From contig SJOL01001427.1 of assembly GCA_004794785.1 (NCBI GenBank), positions 334,208 to 398,207 on the forward strand: a stretch of DNA of 64,000 nt, written 5' to 3'. The stretch comes from Opisthorchis felineus. Its lineage: Eukaryota > Platyhelminthes > Trematoda > Opisthorchiida > Opisthorchiidae. A model generated the notes under the pieces. That model was not told where the DNA came from. It made no database searches and saw nothing but the letters and a program-made list of their open reading frames with translations. A program made the position numbers and the translations under genes. Below, one piece after another: positions 1 to 13,255 of this stretch (positions within the stretch are counted from its first letter, which is position 1; every line of letters starts with the position of its first letter).

Positions 1-756
1 CCCTCTCTTTGGAGAACAACCCTAAAATGAAAAGCTTCTTGATTCCACTTTTGTCACGATTGACCCTTTTTTAGAAAAGAAATTCCTCCACTGTCCGTGG
101 AATGCTCAGCCAAAACGCAAATCATGTTTATTTTCACGTTTTCTAAACCTGAGTCGTATGGTTTGGGTAGACTTTAAAAATCATTATTCAGCTTACCTAA
201 GAGACAACACAGCTATTCAGAGGCTGGAAGTAGGTCTCACTGGGCGGTGGAAGAAGCATCGATATCCAACTTAGTTTCACCAGGTCCTACCAACCTATTG
301 CCGACTGGCAGCGAGCTTCACTCAGAAATACACTGTGTTTTCGACAGAATTGAATTCTTGATAAACTTCGGTTTTACGTCTTTCAGAGTAACTTCAAACT
401 TGTTTGGTTCCGAACTGTTCAGTTCAACTACAAAAGTCGGGTGGATCATACCGAACAGACAAAAAGTGAAATATCGAACAACGGTATTCTTTTAACACTA
501 TGTGCGCAATCTGTCAGCAGCAAAAGCAAGCGAATTGCTACACTGTCGTGTGTTGTGTGTTTACACAAATCCGGGCACAGATGTGACACAGGTGTGAAAA
601 ACTGATAGTAACGATGAAGCGGGCGAGTCTCACAGGATTTTAACATTCCTACGGTAGGCGGGAATAAGCCTGTAGACTTCAGATATGGCCCAACAACTTT
701 GGCTATACCGATGAGTGACTCAGAATTGTCTTCCGAAAGAACAAGACTTCGACGTG
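1..756. other. Unassigned sequence at window start
   Basis: No recognisable gene. A minus-strand open frame of 107 codons (446-769) directly abuts another 107-codon minus-strand frame (766-1089) that lies in a repeated element, so this stretch may be the outer part of the same repeat. The second copy near 35.28 kb shares only the last few bases before position 757, so the repeat boundary on this side is unclear. Confidence 0.4.
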
Positions 757-1206
757 ACACACTACTCACAAGGTTGCTGAAGACTCTTCGGCAGCCAGCG
801 GCCGACTTCGCCCTTCTTGGGACTCATCGCGTAGGCGCAGTGCCAGAATTTCCCTCAACTTTGTGTTCTGCTTGAACCCAAATAGGACAGATTTGGACAA
901 CTGATCTAATTTACACATGAATTTGTTTTTGACAGGAGACTCAAATAAATCCAGCCGAATGTCCCGTTTGTGATGGTCCGCTTCAAGTGATTTGATGCAC
1001 GAGGCAGGTTCATGTTTCATTTGGTAAGCTTTCCGAGATATCAAAATACGCTGTTGTCTAGATGTAGCACTGCTCAGTCGGGCTATCATAAACGAGAGTT
1101 TCAGCTGGATTTAATCGAGTTTTCTGTCAAAACCAAATTGGTTTGCAATTGGGAGCATTTGTCGAGGAAGAAATCCCGTTTAGAGAAGATTTTGCGCGTG
1201 ATATGA
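757..1206. repeat. Foldback-type interspersed repeat, copy 1
   Basis: The segment from about 757 to 905 matches 35277-35425 in the same order (for example ACTACTCAnAAGGTTGCTGA, then CGCCCTTCTTGGG-CTCATC, then TGCTTGAACCCAAAT). The inner part is a diverged inverted repeat: the reverse complement of about 890-960 resembles 1093-1180, both reading CAGCTGGATTTA or GGCTGGATTTA followed by TCTGTCAAAACCAAATT or CCTGTCAAAAACAAATT. Open frames on both strands (minus 766-1089, plus 1012-1206) therefore encode similar peptides, HKRDIRLDLFESPVKNK and HKREFQLDLIEFSVKTK, which is a by-product of the palindrome. Two copies plus a palindromic core suggest a foldback or MITE-like element or a rearranged retroelement. 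I do not recognise the family. Confidence 0.6.
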
Positions 1207-4200
1207 GAGCCTTGGCCGGTTCCCCGGACTCTCTTGCTGAGGGAGAAGCACTATACTCATTATACTTCAACTTGTGCCAACAATTTCCTATGATTTTCCG
1301 GTGACCTATACTGTTACAGTCGGATGCATGGCAATAAGCCCACATACCAGGTAGCGCTGCCATAACAACCAGAAATGATTTGAAAAGCTGAGAAGCTTTC
1401 TAGGATTTAGTGTTTTGTTTGGAGCCGTCTGAAGCGCACAGCTTAGCAACTACTATGATGTTTCACCATTCAACCTTTGTATTTTGGGTTATTAGTGGTA
1501 ATATGCTCAGGTTCTCTATTTTTCATTCATCTGCATGTGAAGCTTCAATGTCAGCACGAATGATGTCTCTGATGTTGCTGTCTCAAGTGATTAATTTTCA
1601 TTCACGCCTGTACGCTTAACGCAGATTATTGAACTTTTTGGGGAATAGCATTGGCGTTTTTCGAAATTCAAGTTGCGGATTGTCCGTTTGAAATTCCATA
1701 GTCCGGAACACTGGTGTCCATCTGTCCAGCTTTACAGTGATCTTTGCTTGTTTACTGTGGATTACGAATTACTATACCAAAGATTTCAACGCTGTTTTTG
1801 CTTTGTTTGGTTCTCAGTAAAAATTAACAATTGCTGTTTCAAGGTGATTCGACTACAGCTAAACGAAAACTGAGGATGCTTATCACGAAATTGGCTGATT
1901 CGTCACCGCATAACAGCTTAACCTTAGCATTCATTGCATCATGACTTTCCTGAAACAAGCCTCATGTTTCGTGCGCGTCTCACAATTAACCTTGGTCAAA
2001 TTAACTGCAAATGCACACCTCGGTGCTCCCAGATACTATCATAAATGATGGAGGGCATGTTTTCGGCGGATGCTAGAACACTTTGTCGACGGTGGTAGTT
2101 CTGTGCGAGGAGTGGACTAACAAATCTTCACCCTGAACATTTGGTTCTACTTCCTCGGCAATTCGGTTATATGTTGATGTTTCATGCCAAATATCTCTGT
2201 AGATTTTACACGGTATACAGAAACTTTACTTCGCCAAGATGTTCAGCATCGGTCTAAGTATAAGGCTTTAAAATTCCTGCATGAGGTCCGGTAAAATACC
2301 GAACTATCGAGAAATGTGCACATGACAGCCAGAAGAGTGGAACGAAATTTCGAATTATTCCAATGTAACGAGAAAAACATCGACGGATTCTGCCTTTCTG
2401 TCGTTTTGTTGCAAAATGTGATGTTTTTCAAAGGGATTCAGTTTTACATAGAAAGCGGCGTAAACTCTGTAGACAGTATTTCTTTTCGTTCCTCAAACAT
2501 CCTATCCACAGATATTTTCATTTGATATTTGCTTTCTGTCTGTGTTCTCACTAAAAATTCTTTTTTACTAGTGTGCTTCGGGAAGTGACAGTAAGATGGG
2601 CAAGCTTTTAAACTAGTTCCAAAATAACGAATGATTGTTTTATACCCTGTTTATTTATAAAAATGACATGAAAAAAGTAAGGTAATATTAGAGCCATGCT
2701 GAGCCAACGCAGTCCAATGATTAGCGTCACGGACTTCGGCTTCGACAAACTGTTTGTGCATTACCGCATATGTGCCCTCAACTTGTCTAATACCCTCCCC
2801 AAACTCTTAACATTTTGTACGTGTTTTCTCCTCACTGAAGAGGTAAAAAATACTACACCAGAATCTATTCAACATAAAGGTTTACTTTTCCAAAAAGTAG
2901 TGAAACCTGCTTTTGGAAATAGCTGCCTTGTGAATCCATTAATCATTTACCTCACTAAAATTTCGGTAAGGCACTTTTGGCGTCCAGATTAACTTCTTCG
3001 TATTTTCGCAAGAGCCACATGCCTTACGAATGAACAACCGCTGTCCTAAAGGACGTTTAGAGTCTCCAACGTTGCCCCTATCTCTGTTGATTCTTGTTAC
3101 TTCTCATCATCCCTTAAACTGAGGAATCGAATGTGGTCCACGACGGTTCGTAATCTATGATCAAACTAAGTAGGTAATGCCATTGTGGTTTTTCTTTCCG
3201 GGAAACTTGTAGAAAAGCCAGTGTAAGTCCAGCATGACTTTATCGGTGTGCATAAATATGAATCCTAGTTAGTTGGTGTATAACATTAAGAATTGTCTTC
3301 TCTGGTTCAGTAGCTGCGTTCTGACTTTTTGGAGAATTCCTACTCGAGTTCTGAAAGTTTTGATTATAAGACACACCAGTTGAGAACATTCATAGTCGCT
3401 TTCATCCCTTCGTTGTGAGATGAGACATTCTTATCAGTGGACAGTGAAATATCATTTTACATCCCATACAGCCTAATGTATAGTTTTATTATTCCACAGT
3501 ATGCTTGCATTTCAACTTTTATCAAAGTAAAACTACCACTCACTTTCAAACGTTGATGCATTTAAACAATGGACGGATTTTTCCAAACTCTAATGTGGTT
3601 GGCGGCGAAACATTGATAACAGCTATCTTTTTTATTGTCTACCCGAGCTATCGTGGTGACTGACTAATATATTTGGGTGTGCATTTTGTACTCAAGACAA
3701 TTTTTGGGCTTATGTCATGAAATTGGAATGTGTACTGCCTACGCCTGTGCAAGTTCTCATGCGTTGGTAGTGTGAGCAGACGGACTGAGTGAATTGGGTT
3801 GTGCACCAACACTTTCTTCATTAATCAAGAGGAAATGGGTGTTGGAGATTTTTTTGAGTTTAGTAATGGTTGGAGTCGCGTGCCTGTCAAACAGGAAGTG
3901 TAGTCTAGGTAGTATTGTGACCACAACTCACGGGCTCTTGTACCCTTTGAATTGGTTCTCCCCTTTGGGTCATAAATTTGCTCACTATGGGTAGAAAATT
4001 GGGTGTGCAAACTTGTGTTGGGATGCGTTGAAATGAACAGATGGAAACAGCTTCTTCTGGTGTCTACCTCAGTTGCTTAAACTTAATACTCTCTGGCCTT
4101 TAAAATCGCCCAGGTTGGTTGTGCAGAGAGTTTATTAATAGAGCTACTAGGGTCGCTTGGTTAGGTTGAACAGTACGGTAAGAATAAATTTATTTCATAC

Positions 4201-6001
4201 ACGCTTTTCAGAAAAAAATATGAAAGACAGAACAAAAGGAACTAAGTACAGTGAGACGTGTCACGCGTTGCCTACGGAGATTTTTACAGACACCTGGGCG
4301 TATGATTACTTTCCTAAAAGCCTGACGCGACGTAGTCACTCCAGAACACGCATAATTTCAGGCCATTTAGGCCGTGTCAGAGTGGGTCTAACACAGAAAT
4401 TCCGGTCGTTGAATGTCCTTGTTAAACATCTCTACCAAAGGCAGAGAGCCAATGTTAAAAAACATTTCAGTAGTGTGCATCTACAGTTGTCTGTGCAGTA
4501 CTCTGGAGTTGAGTGGAGGGGGAATTGGGCAGATGAAATTTTAAAGTGCCCTTCCTTGTCACATATTCATTGAGTGGAGAAGTACAGTTTAATTAAATTT
4601 AAATTACTTTGAGGAGCCAAATAAACCTTGTCTGCAGGATGGTTTATCCTTGTATTATTCGGGTATTCAGGTCAAGTTTTCGACTGACCGATCATATGTC
4701 TTCGTAAATAGTATGGCTTCACTTAACTTGATCTGGGGAGACCGACTGAAACCTAAAATGAGCACTCTCTTGTTTGCTACACACGTAAGTTAACAATTTC
4801 CCTCTAGTTTGACACGGTAGGAGCATGTCTCTTAAACGAAGATGCAGATGGTAAGGAATGAGTTCAAATTGCGTTCGAACGTACAATCCATCCACATATT
4901 AGCAGTGGAGGTGGCCGTTCGAATTTCTAGCAAACAATGTATTTCGCTTGAAGGCTGCAAGTTCAGAACACAGTTCAGACCACTGAAGTCAAGCATACGT
5001 GTCAGATAATAAGATAGCCTTTTAATTTAAATAAACTAGCGTGTCTCCACTAGTCATCGGCAGCCAGACACCGTCAGCCACACACACACAGACACTAAAG
5101 TGCGAGAATCGACCGCGTGGTGTATGCGGAACATTACCTTGAGTGGGTCGTTAGCTTTAGCTATATTTTTGGGCGGTTGGTTGTTGGCAAGGTACTATAT
5201 TATTATGTATGTTATGTGATACGAACAAGCAATACCATTTTAGATAACTTGTACCAAGGTATTACATTCTATAAGGGTGGCTAAAAAATTTTGCCCCGGC
5301 AGCGTTTTCCAAATGTTCGGTTGGCATTCAACCGAATGGTAAAAAAATAATGTTTAGTAAAGCGTTATACCTGTTCACATCTCACCGTTCATCGTCCAGC
5401 TAACTAGCCTCTGCCGGAAAATTGAGTTGCAAATATCCAGATATCATACGAGTCTTATGCAAAGTGCTGAGTATGAAAGAGGAATTTCCTAATGGACGTC
5501 GACATTTTCCGCATTTCGAATGCAACTGAGTCACATCACAAATAATGTTTTCTTTCCAAACTACATTAAAGCTACCGTTTGGACAAGTTAGTACGTGGTA
5601 TACCACGGGTATTCATGGGATGTATTTTCTTCCGAAAGAAGCATTGTGACAAACATCACACATCAAGCCACTAAGTATTAGGTATATTATTTTTCTGCGA
5701 TCACGAAGAACAAACTGCAGGGGGAATATACAATTTTCCAGTAAACATTTCCAATGATAGTTAAACTCTGAAACTTCAGTGTTCTACTCCAGAATCTAAG
5801 TATACCTAATCTCTACTGGTTTTCCATTGATAATGATGATGTGGTGGTGATGGTGTCCCGCAGGAAGAACACGGAAATAAGAAAGTAAAAGATGAGCAAT
5901 CAGGGCTTTCAGAGTGGCTCAGAGGTCATTACAGTGTAGGAAACTTCCAAAGTCCGGGTAACTTGCTGTATCACCCAAGTAGTGTGCTCCAAAATTTACC
6001 G

Positions 6002-6003
<2 letters not shown>
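1207..6003. other. Unassigned intergenic or intronic DNA
   Basis: About 4.8 kb in which I recognise no gene. The longest open frame is 138 codons on the plus strand (4157-4573). It has no motif I know and no clear splice context, so I treat it as chance. A weak tRNA-like stretch is visible at about 5911-5965 on the plus strand (GTGGCTCAGAGG resembles a pol III A box), preceded by a TGATG/GTGGTG-rich stretch at 5830-5855. It is too degenerate to call. Confidence 0.4.

Positions 6004-6044
<41 letters not shown>
6004..6044. repeat. (TA)n microsatellite
   Basis: An uninterrupted run of alternating T and A of about 41 bases, roughly 20 dinucleotide units. It is directly followed by a GATA-type tract. 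Confidence 0.97.
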
Positions 6045-6047
<3 letters not shown>

Positions 6048-6049
6048 CG

Positions 6050-6111
6050 GATGGATAGATAGCTGGATAGATAGATAGACAGACAGGTAGATAGATAAAT
6101 AGATGGATAGA
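6050..6111. repeat. GATA/GACA-type tetranucleotide microsatellite
   Basis: Imperfect tetranucleotide tract of GATG, GATA, GCTG, GACA, GGTA and AATA units directly after the (TA)n run, giving a compound microsatellite. Read on the minus strand it produces a low-complexity serine/tyrosine/isoleucine-rich open frame (5996-6286), which is not a gene. Confidence 0.93.
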
Positions 6112-8930
6112 CTGCAGTCTCTAACGTGTTAGAATGTGCGGAAATTTTCATCTCTGTGCAGAATTTCCTGAGGTGCTCACTGCCTTTGACGTCTACCAAG
6201 AATGCAACCTTTTTCCAGGCTTTGCAACAAAGACCGAATTCACATGCGGGGGTACCCGGCAAAGCTGAAAGCAAAATACAAGACACTATACTAGACCATG
6301 GACTTTATCTAAAAGAAATTATCGGATTGCATCAACTGTAATTTGATATAATAATATAGCTGCATTAGTGATATGAAGGAAAGGATGAATATCAACCAAA
6401 TAACTCAAAAGTTTCGCTCAAATCTTTTGTGTTTTGACAATCTTTCGAAAATTCAGAGTAAAAACTGACCCACTGCTCCAGTCACCTTAAAAGATTAATC
6501 AATTTTTAATTAGGGTGTAAATTAAACTGACCCTCGGCTGGACTCAGGACCAGAGGGATGTGCAAACATGGTGGAAATGGGAAATTAAGTTAAGCCCGAC
6601 AGATGAAAACTGGCAGGGTCTATATGTGTATTGTGCTAACAATGGAAAAGTATTAGGGGGGACTGAATGACGAGAATGAATGCATCTTGTATTGTCGTGC
6701 GGAAAAGCCTTGGTCTCACAAATCCCTCGAATTGGTTGTCGCTGATTTCATTGCATTGACCTAGTTAGGTAAAAATTTGATGACATTCTTTCCACACCCC
6801 TTAGTCCTTTCCACATCGTTTCCAGCTGACAGCCGTGATGCCTTCACAGAACCTCCCAAGTGTTCATCTGATACGGTCGGGTTATCTCCCCATTTCTATC
6901 AGATTTGCATGTTTAGTTTTCTTTCCGCGACAACGCCCATGTCAGTGGGGCTTAATAATGAACATACGTTTCCGTAACCCATTTGTCCACGTGTTGGTCT
7001 GCAAGGGTGTAATGCTTTTGGGTAAGTATACCGTAACTCACTAAGGTCAACTATGGATTCGTCTTCTGTTACCTTACTCATAATCCGAAAAATCCAGGTC
7101 AGACTATGTGGGGTAATGGTGACAGACAGTGTTCTTCCCTCCTCATTCAATATAATTTGCGTATTCATACGCTGCGTATAAAGAGTAGTGTTTATATTCT
7201 GCGGGTAACCTATTTGTTGTTCATTTGTATTCGCCTGATTGCTGATCTTTAAGCCTGACAATTTCGTTGAACTCTTCAGTCTCTGACATTGATTCACTTG
7301 CCTTTATAGTTTTATTTCTTCTGCGAAGGTAAACAGACGAATGGATGAAAATGCGAATGTAATACGGTGAAGTAATTAAATATGTAAAAATCAGTCAATA
7401 CAAATTTTTAGGTGAAGCCAGGAGTCATCGCTAATTTGAATTTGTCAAAAACTTATGGTTCTGTGATCTCTTCTTTCATTCACTGCAGATCGAGGGGTTA
7501 AAAACTGAAACAAGTCAAACAAGGCTAAGTTGGAATATGTGTGTAACGGAGTGAAAACTATCTACGCCGCAGTTGACTGACCTGAGCGGCTAGCAGTAAC
7601 GTGAGCAGAACATTACTCAGTCACTTATCAAAGTAAGATTCATTCAAGTTTCGCAACCTGTCCACTAGAATCTCACTTTCTGTTCCAAAAGCCACCGAGA
7701 ATGCTGAAAACCCGTACCAACCCGATTACTTTGAATTTTGCTCCAACACCTTGGGAGTATAATCGAGAAAGCAATACAAATGTTCTTGAAGGCAAATTTG
7801 GTGTAAGCTGTAAGAATGTTACACATCAGTGTGTAATGTAACGGAAGGAAATCAGCACCGACCAGTGCGGTGCGCAATCCAAGTGAAGATAATTATGACA
7901 GATCAGCTCTGAGATAAATTCGAAAGCGACGGTTAATATCCGTTGCACTTCACGCGCCAAGCTTTGGTTGTTGCTTCTTGTATCAGTATTAAATAAGCTG
8001 CCTTGTATTTTGTATGTTACTACATTCCATTTTAGTTAGGTATTCTGTATGATCAACAACTCATACTTTTCATGATTGCCTTATTTCAACATAAAAGCTT
8101 ATAGGGCTATTTGATCTTGGTTCTGCAAATCCTATGATGTGCGGATAGCTGTCTAGTAAATAGACGTATTCCACATAAAAATCCATACAAAATACATGGA
8201 GCGATATGGCAAGAAACCATTGTAGTACGTATCAGAGTAAGATTGGTACAGACCACGGTTCCCAGATGGCTTAAATCACTTCAAAAACCATAAAGGAGAC
8301 TTAAAAAAGCAAGATCAACGAAGGTACTTCTTCAGGTGTTGTGTCAGGTGGATGGGTGGATAATGGGGACCATCACAGATCACGCGAGGCAAACTGTTGG
8401 ACCATATATGATGCGATAACAATTCCAATGTTAACAAGAGGATTAGAGTGGACTATTCTCAGTATGCAGTGCGTACCTTCGAAAACAAAGCTTCAAGTTT
8501 CCGCGAATAAATTTTAGGCTTGAAGTGATCAGAAATTGGGATCTGGGTACTAAAAAATTACGGGAACCTGCCAGACTTCTCTCCCCTCTAGAGATTCTTG
8601 TGAAGTAACTCTAAATTAGTTTCTCGTGTCTATACTAAAAATTGATTTGGAATTTAAGGAGTTAGGTTGGGATTTTGACCCACTTCACTTTCCTTCTTTA
8701 AAGCAGTTAGTTAGTCAGTTCAGGAGGCGTTTGTGTACACTCGATTTAGTAAGCTCAGCATATCACGTGTGTGCTCACTCAAGTTGAAATCCGAAGTGCA
8801 GGTTGACCAGTCAGTGTCTTCAAAATACGGGACAGAATCCGACTTAGAAAGAGGTGCGAGGTATGAACCAATACTGTGCTTAATAGTGGCGATAAGCGGC
8901 TGCTGTTTCTGTCCTGATATTTGAACATAC
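6112..8930. other. Unassigned intergenic or intronic DNA
   Basis: Nothing recognisable. The longest open frame is 132 codons on the minus strand (6899-7297), with no known motif. No repeat shared with the rest of the window was noticed here. Confidence 0.4.
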
Positions 8931-9044
8931 AGAAAAGAGTTCAGCATATCTATCGATAATTCTAATTTTTTCCTTTAAACGGGCAAACATCTGTTCAGGT
9001 TGAAGTGCCCTCCACCTACGGGAGTCATGTTCTGTCATGCGATT
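8931..9044 (-). CDS. Candidate internal exon, product uncertain
   Basis: On the minus strand a strong-looking acceptor (TTGCAATTTTCCAG) precedes 114 bases that stay open in one frame for exactly 38 codons and end at a GTATGT donor. The peptide is charged and helix-like, with the core MFARLKEKIRIIDRYAELF preceded by a tryptophan eight residues upstream of the F. That spacing faintly recalls the N-terminal tail of axonemal dynein heavy chains (W, then F-x-R-L, then R-x-x-x-I-x-x-x-F), but one short exon is far too little to assign a product. No neighbouring exon in the correct order could be identified. It may equally be a chance frame between chance splice sites. Confidence 0.2.
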
Positions 9045-11835
9045 CTGGAAAATTGCAACCACTCTGGCAACTAGCATACGAGAGAGTGCAGTGGTCAGCG
9101 ATAGTAGTCCTGTTTATTCGGGTTAACATCTAATGTCACACGGGTGATGGGCTTCGTTAGTGTTGATGAAAAGCCATTCTTAATGTGTGAGTCCGTTTCG
9201 GTGAGATGTGAAGGACAGAATATTGCTGAAGTCAGGATTTTCTGGCTTTTGGTATGTTTCCAGTCTATTGATTGCAAAGGCTTATGGTGGGACTTGATTA
9301 TGTTTATAGTGCACCCGTATGAGTGGCTGAGTAGGGACACCTATGGTTACCTAGTTTCGAATTTCGAAATTAGTGGTCCAAGTTTAAGCTGTATGAATGA
9401 ACAAAACCCTTGGTGATGGATGTGAACCGCCGACGGGTGCTCTACTGGCTGAGATACAGCAAATGCGTGCTCTCCTTCACGCTTATTAACCTGAACCTCG
9501 CTACTAATTCGTCAAACCTCCGTTTAGTTAAATGACAGTTGATCTCTGTCCGCCCCGTTGGCGAGCTGCAAACTCCACAGTCGGCCGGACTGTGATGTCA
9601 TTCAGACAAACGGAGAACACTAGTGTAAATTGGCTATAAGTAGAAGAGGATCTAGTAAATCTTGCAATGAGGGATTCAAGCACACGGAGCACAAAATAAA
9701 GACTTACCAGCGGACGGACTCGCATTTTGCTTAGCAGGGAAGATAACGCGTTTGAATCGATCCACAAAACAACTTGGTGTATTTATCCTGCATTCAGGCC
9801 TCTTGAAGAGTTGAATCTTCATTGACACTAAGGGGGGAGAATCTAGCCTCATTTCCTGTATTTAATATCGACTGACGTTCTCACCAACATTGGCATTTCA
9901 CCCTGACATCATTTCCGTAGTTGGCATTCTCGGTGTCCGTGAGTGCAAGAGGATTATGAACCGGCCAGAGTATTTCCGAAAATGTCTGCAGAATAATGAC
10001 AAGAGATATAAGGTGATATTATTTTGGTGTTATGAATTTGTCCGCGGCCGTTTTTTTTATAACTGCGTCTACTTTCATATACAGATCAACAATGAGGGGA
10101 AAAATGACAGTTGAAACCCTAGTTTGATTGTCATCTGTGAAAGAAGAGGTCCAAAATACCATTATATTAATCGCGCCAGAGGAAAAATGTTGAAATTCCT
10201 GACGTGCCCACTGCTCAGAGCGCTATTTTTTGCTTTCTCTAACCGGAAAGCTAAAAAAAACAGAACTGCCACGATGACCAATCCCGTATGAATTTCAATG
10301 GTCATTTGCACTGCGTTTTTATGGCTCAAATTGTGGACGTTTGTTCATCAACGGTGGGGACGTGTAACTGAGCTTGATTATGGAGTCGCCTTGACAACCA
10401 ATATGACTGACGTTCAAAGGCTTTTGGAATCAAGGTTGTGGTGGGTGATTATTGTAGCAATTCTGTGGATCATTTTAGGAGAACTGCACCTCCCAATGAG
10501 TTTTTTTTAACAGAGACTATTTCACACCCTCCAACCTGCTTCATTATTGTTGTCTCTAAGTTACAGTCCATTTTAGTCCATCTGATGGCGTACAGTGTTC
10601 CCTGAGGCTGTCATACATCCGGTACTGAACACTGCTTGAGTAATTTTGAGTTGTTTCGTTTAAGCCTGGAGAGTCTGTCAAAGAATTGCCCTTCTCACCA
10701 ACCCCAATTCTTGATTGCTTCTACAAAGGTTCGGGGGAGTATATGAAACTATCGGTCTTTATGCACTGTTTAGATCCTAGTTTGTATCAGCTTCAGGATG
10801 TCCATTGTAGTGTGCAAGCTATCCGATGAGCAACAATTTACTCTTCCACAAACTTTCCTTTCCACAAAGTCAGCTACGTCGCAAGCCACAGGCACAGAAA
10901 CACATTTTCCTCTCTAATATTAATGGGTTTTCTGCGCTAAATGAACTCAATTTTTTCATCAGTTTTGCCACTTTTGAACAATTACGATTTTTTTCTGGAA
11001 GGTTACACTTTTCTGTCTCGTAAAGCCCTACTTATCCACTAAGTCATTTTACCCATTCTTCGGGTATCTTTAACAAGACGTTATTTGGTCTGAAACGGCT
11101 TGGACTATCGAGGGATTACTTCAATGGTTTCTCCATGTGGGCAAAAGAAAATATAGAGGCAGAATCTGTCTTGGTGAAGAGGTGGCCACACCGCACAGGA
11201 CGAGGAGCTTATTCATTTGGTTACCACGGTTACAAAAGTGACAGGGTTATTACCAGGATTGTCATCAGGTGCATAGTGTGCCCTCATTCAAAAAATGTCC
11301 ATCCTGCAAATTTGCAGTAAACATGAACGGGCCAAGTAATCAATACTCCTTCAGGTTTACGCGTACTTATTGGACGGCTGTTTGAGTAAGTCATATGGAG
11401 AGGCTTTCGGATTGAGTTATCATTCAGATATGGTACATCACTTCTGTCAGACAAATTTAGGTTCAACTGTTGGCTTCCAGCGGTAAATTTGGCGCAAAAG
11501 CTTGAATGATGTGAGTTAGGGTCAAAACAGTGGTGTATTGCGTAACGTTTTACGAAAGACAGCTTGTGAAATAACCATAGACTGAATAGCATTTCTGTCA
11601 CATTCTAGGCCATTTACAAGGAAACTGATGCTTAGCATGGAAGGCTGTATGTGGAGGCCAAAACCTGACAACGAAAACTGGGCATTCCATCATTTTTTAC
11701 AATTTTAAATGGCAGATTTTTAGATAGACCTAGGTCGGCGACAATAAATATGGATAGACATGCTTCATCTTTGATCGGAGCTCCAGCACAGTTGACGTTA
11801 ATTAGCCTCCGGAATATCCGGCAATCGGAAATTAC
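9045..11835. other. Unassigned DNA
   Basis: Apart from the tRNA-like fragment at 9418-9456, nothing is recognised. Open frames such as plus 9144-9416 (90 codons) and plus 10298-10510 (70 codons) have no known motif and no convincing splice borders. Confidence 0.35.
9418..9456 (-). repeat. Degenerate tRNA-like fragment
   Basis: Read on the minus strand it gives CTCAGCCAGTAGAGCACC followed by CGGCGGTTCACATCC, which looks like the D-arm/anticodon side and the T-arm (B box) of a tRNA-derived repeat. The spacing between the boxes is short and no flanking body was matched to another copy, so it is at most a decayed SINE head. Confidence 0.25.
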
Positions 11836-11940
11836 CTGTAAAACCAGATGTATATTTGTTTTTTCTGTAAGCATGAGCACCTGGTCATAGCGGTGCCACA
11901 AACTCAGTTCAGGAATCTGCTTTAGAATAAAATCATACAT
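11836..11940 (-). CDS. Candidate exon, unknown product
   Basis: On the minus strand 35 codons run from an ATG at 11940 to a good donor (TTACAG followed by GTAATT at 11835-11830). The frame stays open upstream of that ATG for about eight codons to a possible acceptor (CCAATCAG), so the ATG need not be the start. The peptide has a natural look (core YDFILKQIPELSLWHRYDQ), but I cannot match it to a family. Without the splice the frame continues open to 11632. It lies on the same strand as the other two exon-like frames between 8.9 and 13.7 kb and could belong to one transcript with large introns. Evidence is limited to an open frame and one splice site. Confidence 0.2.
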
Positions 11941-12813
11941 ATCGACAGTATGTGAGTCTGATTGGAACGCTTAGTTGTGTCGTTCAACCTCTGTAAGCTT
12001 TTTGCCAGCCAAATTAAATGACTGATGTTCGGCGCAACCCTGACATCCCAAGAGTCATGCGGTTGGGTTATTGATATGCTGTGGCATTCTTTTAGCAATT
12101 CGAAGCATAAATCTTTTGGATGTGTGTGCTAATGTATCCCACAAAATCACGTGCACGCAATGGCTTCAGCGAATACCCAACGGGATTTCTTTATGGTGAA
12201 TAAAATCGAACAATTCAACTTCCGTGAACCCGTTATGCCGTTGCCTACAATGAGTGGCTCCCTCTTGTCATTCCCTCCTTCCCTGGTGGACGAAACTACA
12301 ACGGCTTGAGACAATGCAGCTTGCTGCGCGGTGTCTAGATGGCAAACTCAAATGAACTGAACAGCATTCAAACAAGATGACCACACAGAAACAGACTGTG
12401 AATGCAGTTTAATTCAAGCAGTGATATTCTGCGATCTTCGTAGTCCAAACTCACTAGTCGGATGGTTTGTTGGATAGATGCTCATGTGATCACCTTACTG
12501 ATATGCCAAACACAGCTTTCCCCTCTTCAGTGGGATATGGTAATGAACTTGGATTATCCACAGCGTTGTCATTACTAAACAGTATCATTCAGCATTATGG
12601 CACACTTCCTTCATGCATTTCGTCTTGTCATAGCATCAAGCAAACAAAGGGATAATGAATCGACGAAAACTGTCCTGTACGATTAATAATACCCGCTCAA
12701 GTTTGTGGCCACTGCGAGACGATGCTTGTTACGGTGAACCTCTTTCGCCTTCAAAGACACTCGGCTGGCCACGCGAACGTCAGTCTTTTTTTGTTTCCGG
12801 ACGTGGACGCACA

Positions 12814-12840
12814 TTCTGGTACTTCTGGTACTTCTGGTAC
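12814..12840. repeat. Three tandem copies of a 9-bp unit
   Basis: TTCTGGTAC is repeated three times without interruption, followed by a partial match (CAAGG). It is a tiny minisatellite. One reading frame gives a Gly-Thr-Ser repeat. Confidence 0.9.
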
Positions 12841-13255
12841 CAAGGGGGATCACCGATCCCTATGTATGGGTGGTAGTGCTAATCGCATTTACAGTCAACG
12901 CAGTAGTCTGCTTAAACATGAGGTCTTTGGTATCGGTTCTCACAATTTATACTAAGTAAAGTGGCCGAACCTTTTTTGGCGAAAGTAGCAGCCAGGAGGT
13001 TTGTTCTTCAAAAACGTCGGTTGGGCCGACAGGATTTGAACTGGACGTGGAATATCAGTGAATGTTCTTACTCGTTTGTTGTACCCATCTGGAACTTCAA
13101 GTAGCGGCTATGAAATAAAAGGTTATGATTGACACGGTTGCCTGACAAAAGCTGATGTAAAGATATCGAGAACAACTGATCACTTCGTCAACCTTAATAA
13201 ACAAGATGCTTCCATACAGGTCAGGGTGAAGATAATAAAACAAGCTCGAAATCAT

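Noticed and set aside
4157..4573. Plus-strand 138-codon open frame
   Set aside because: No domain, no clear splice context, non-ATG upstream end; length is compatible with chance in this composition.
5996..6286. Minus-strand 96-codon open frame ending in repeated Ile-Tyr and Ser-rich residues
   Set aside because: It is largely translation of the TA and GATA microsatellite.
12467..12655. CSCDHLT in a plus-strand frame, resembling the GPS cleavage motif of adhesion GPCRs
   Set aside because: The frame is bounded by a near upstream stop, lacks the upstream tryptophan and cysteine of the GPS motif, and is not followed by a first membrane span.
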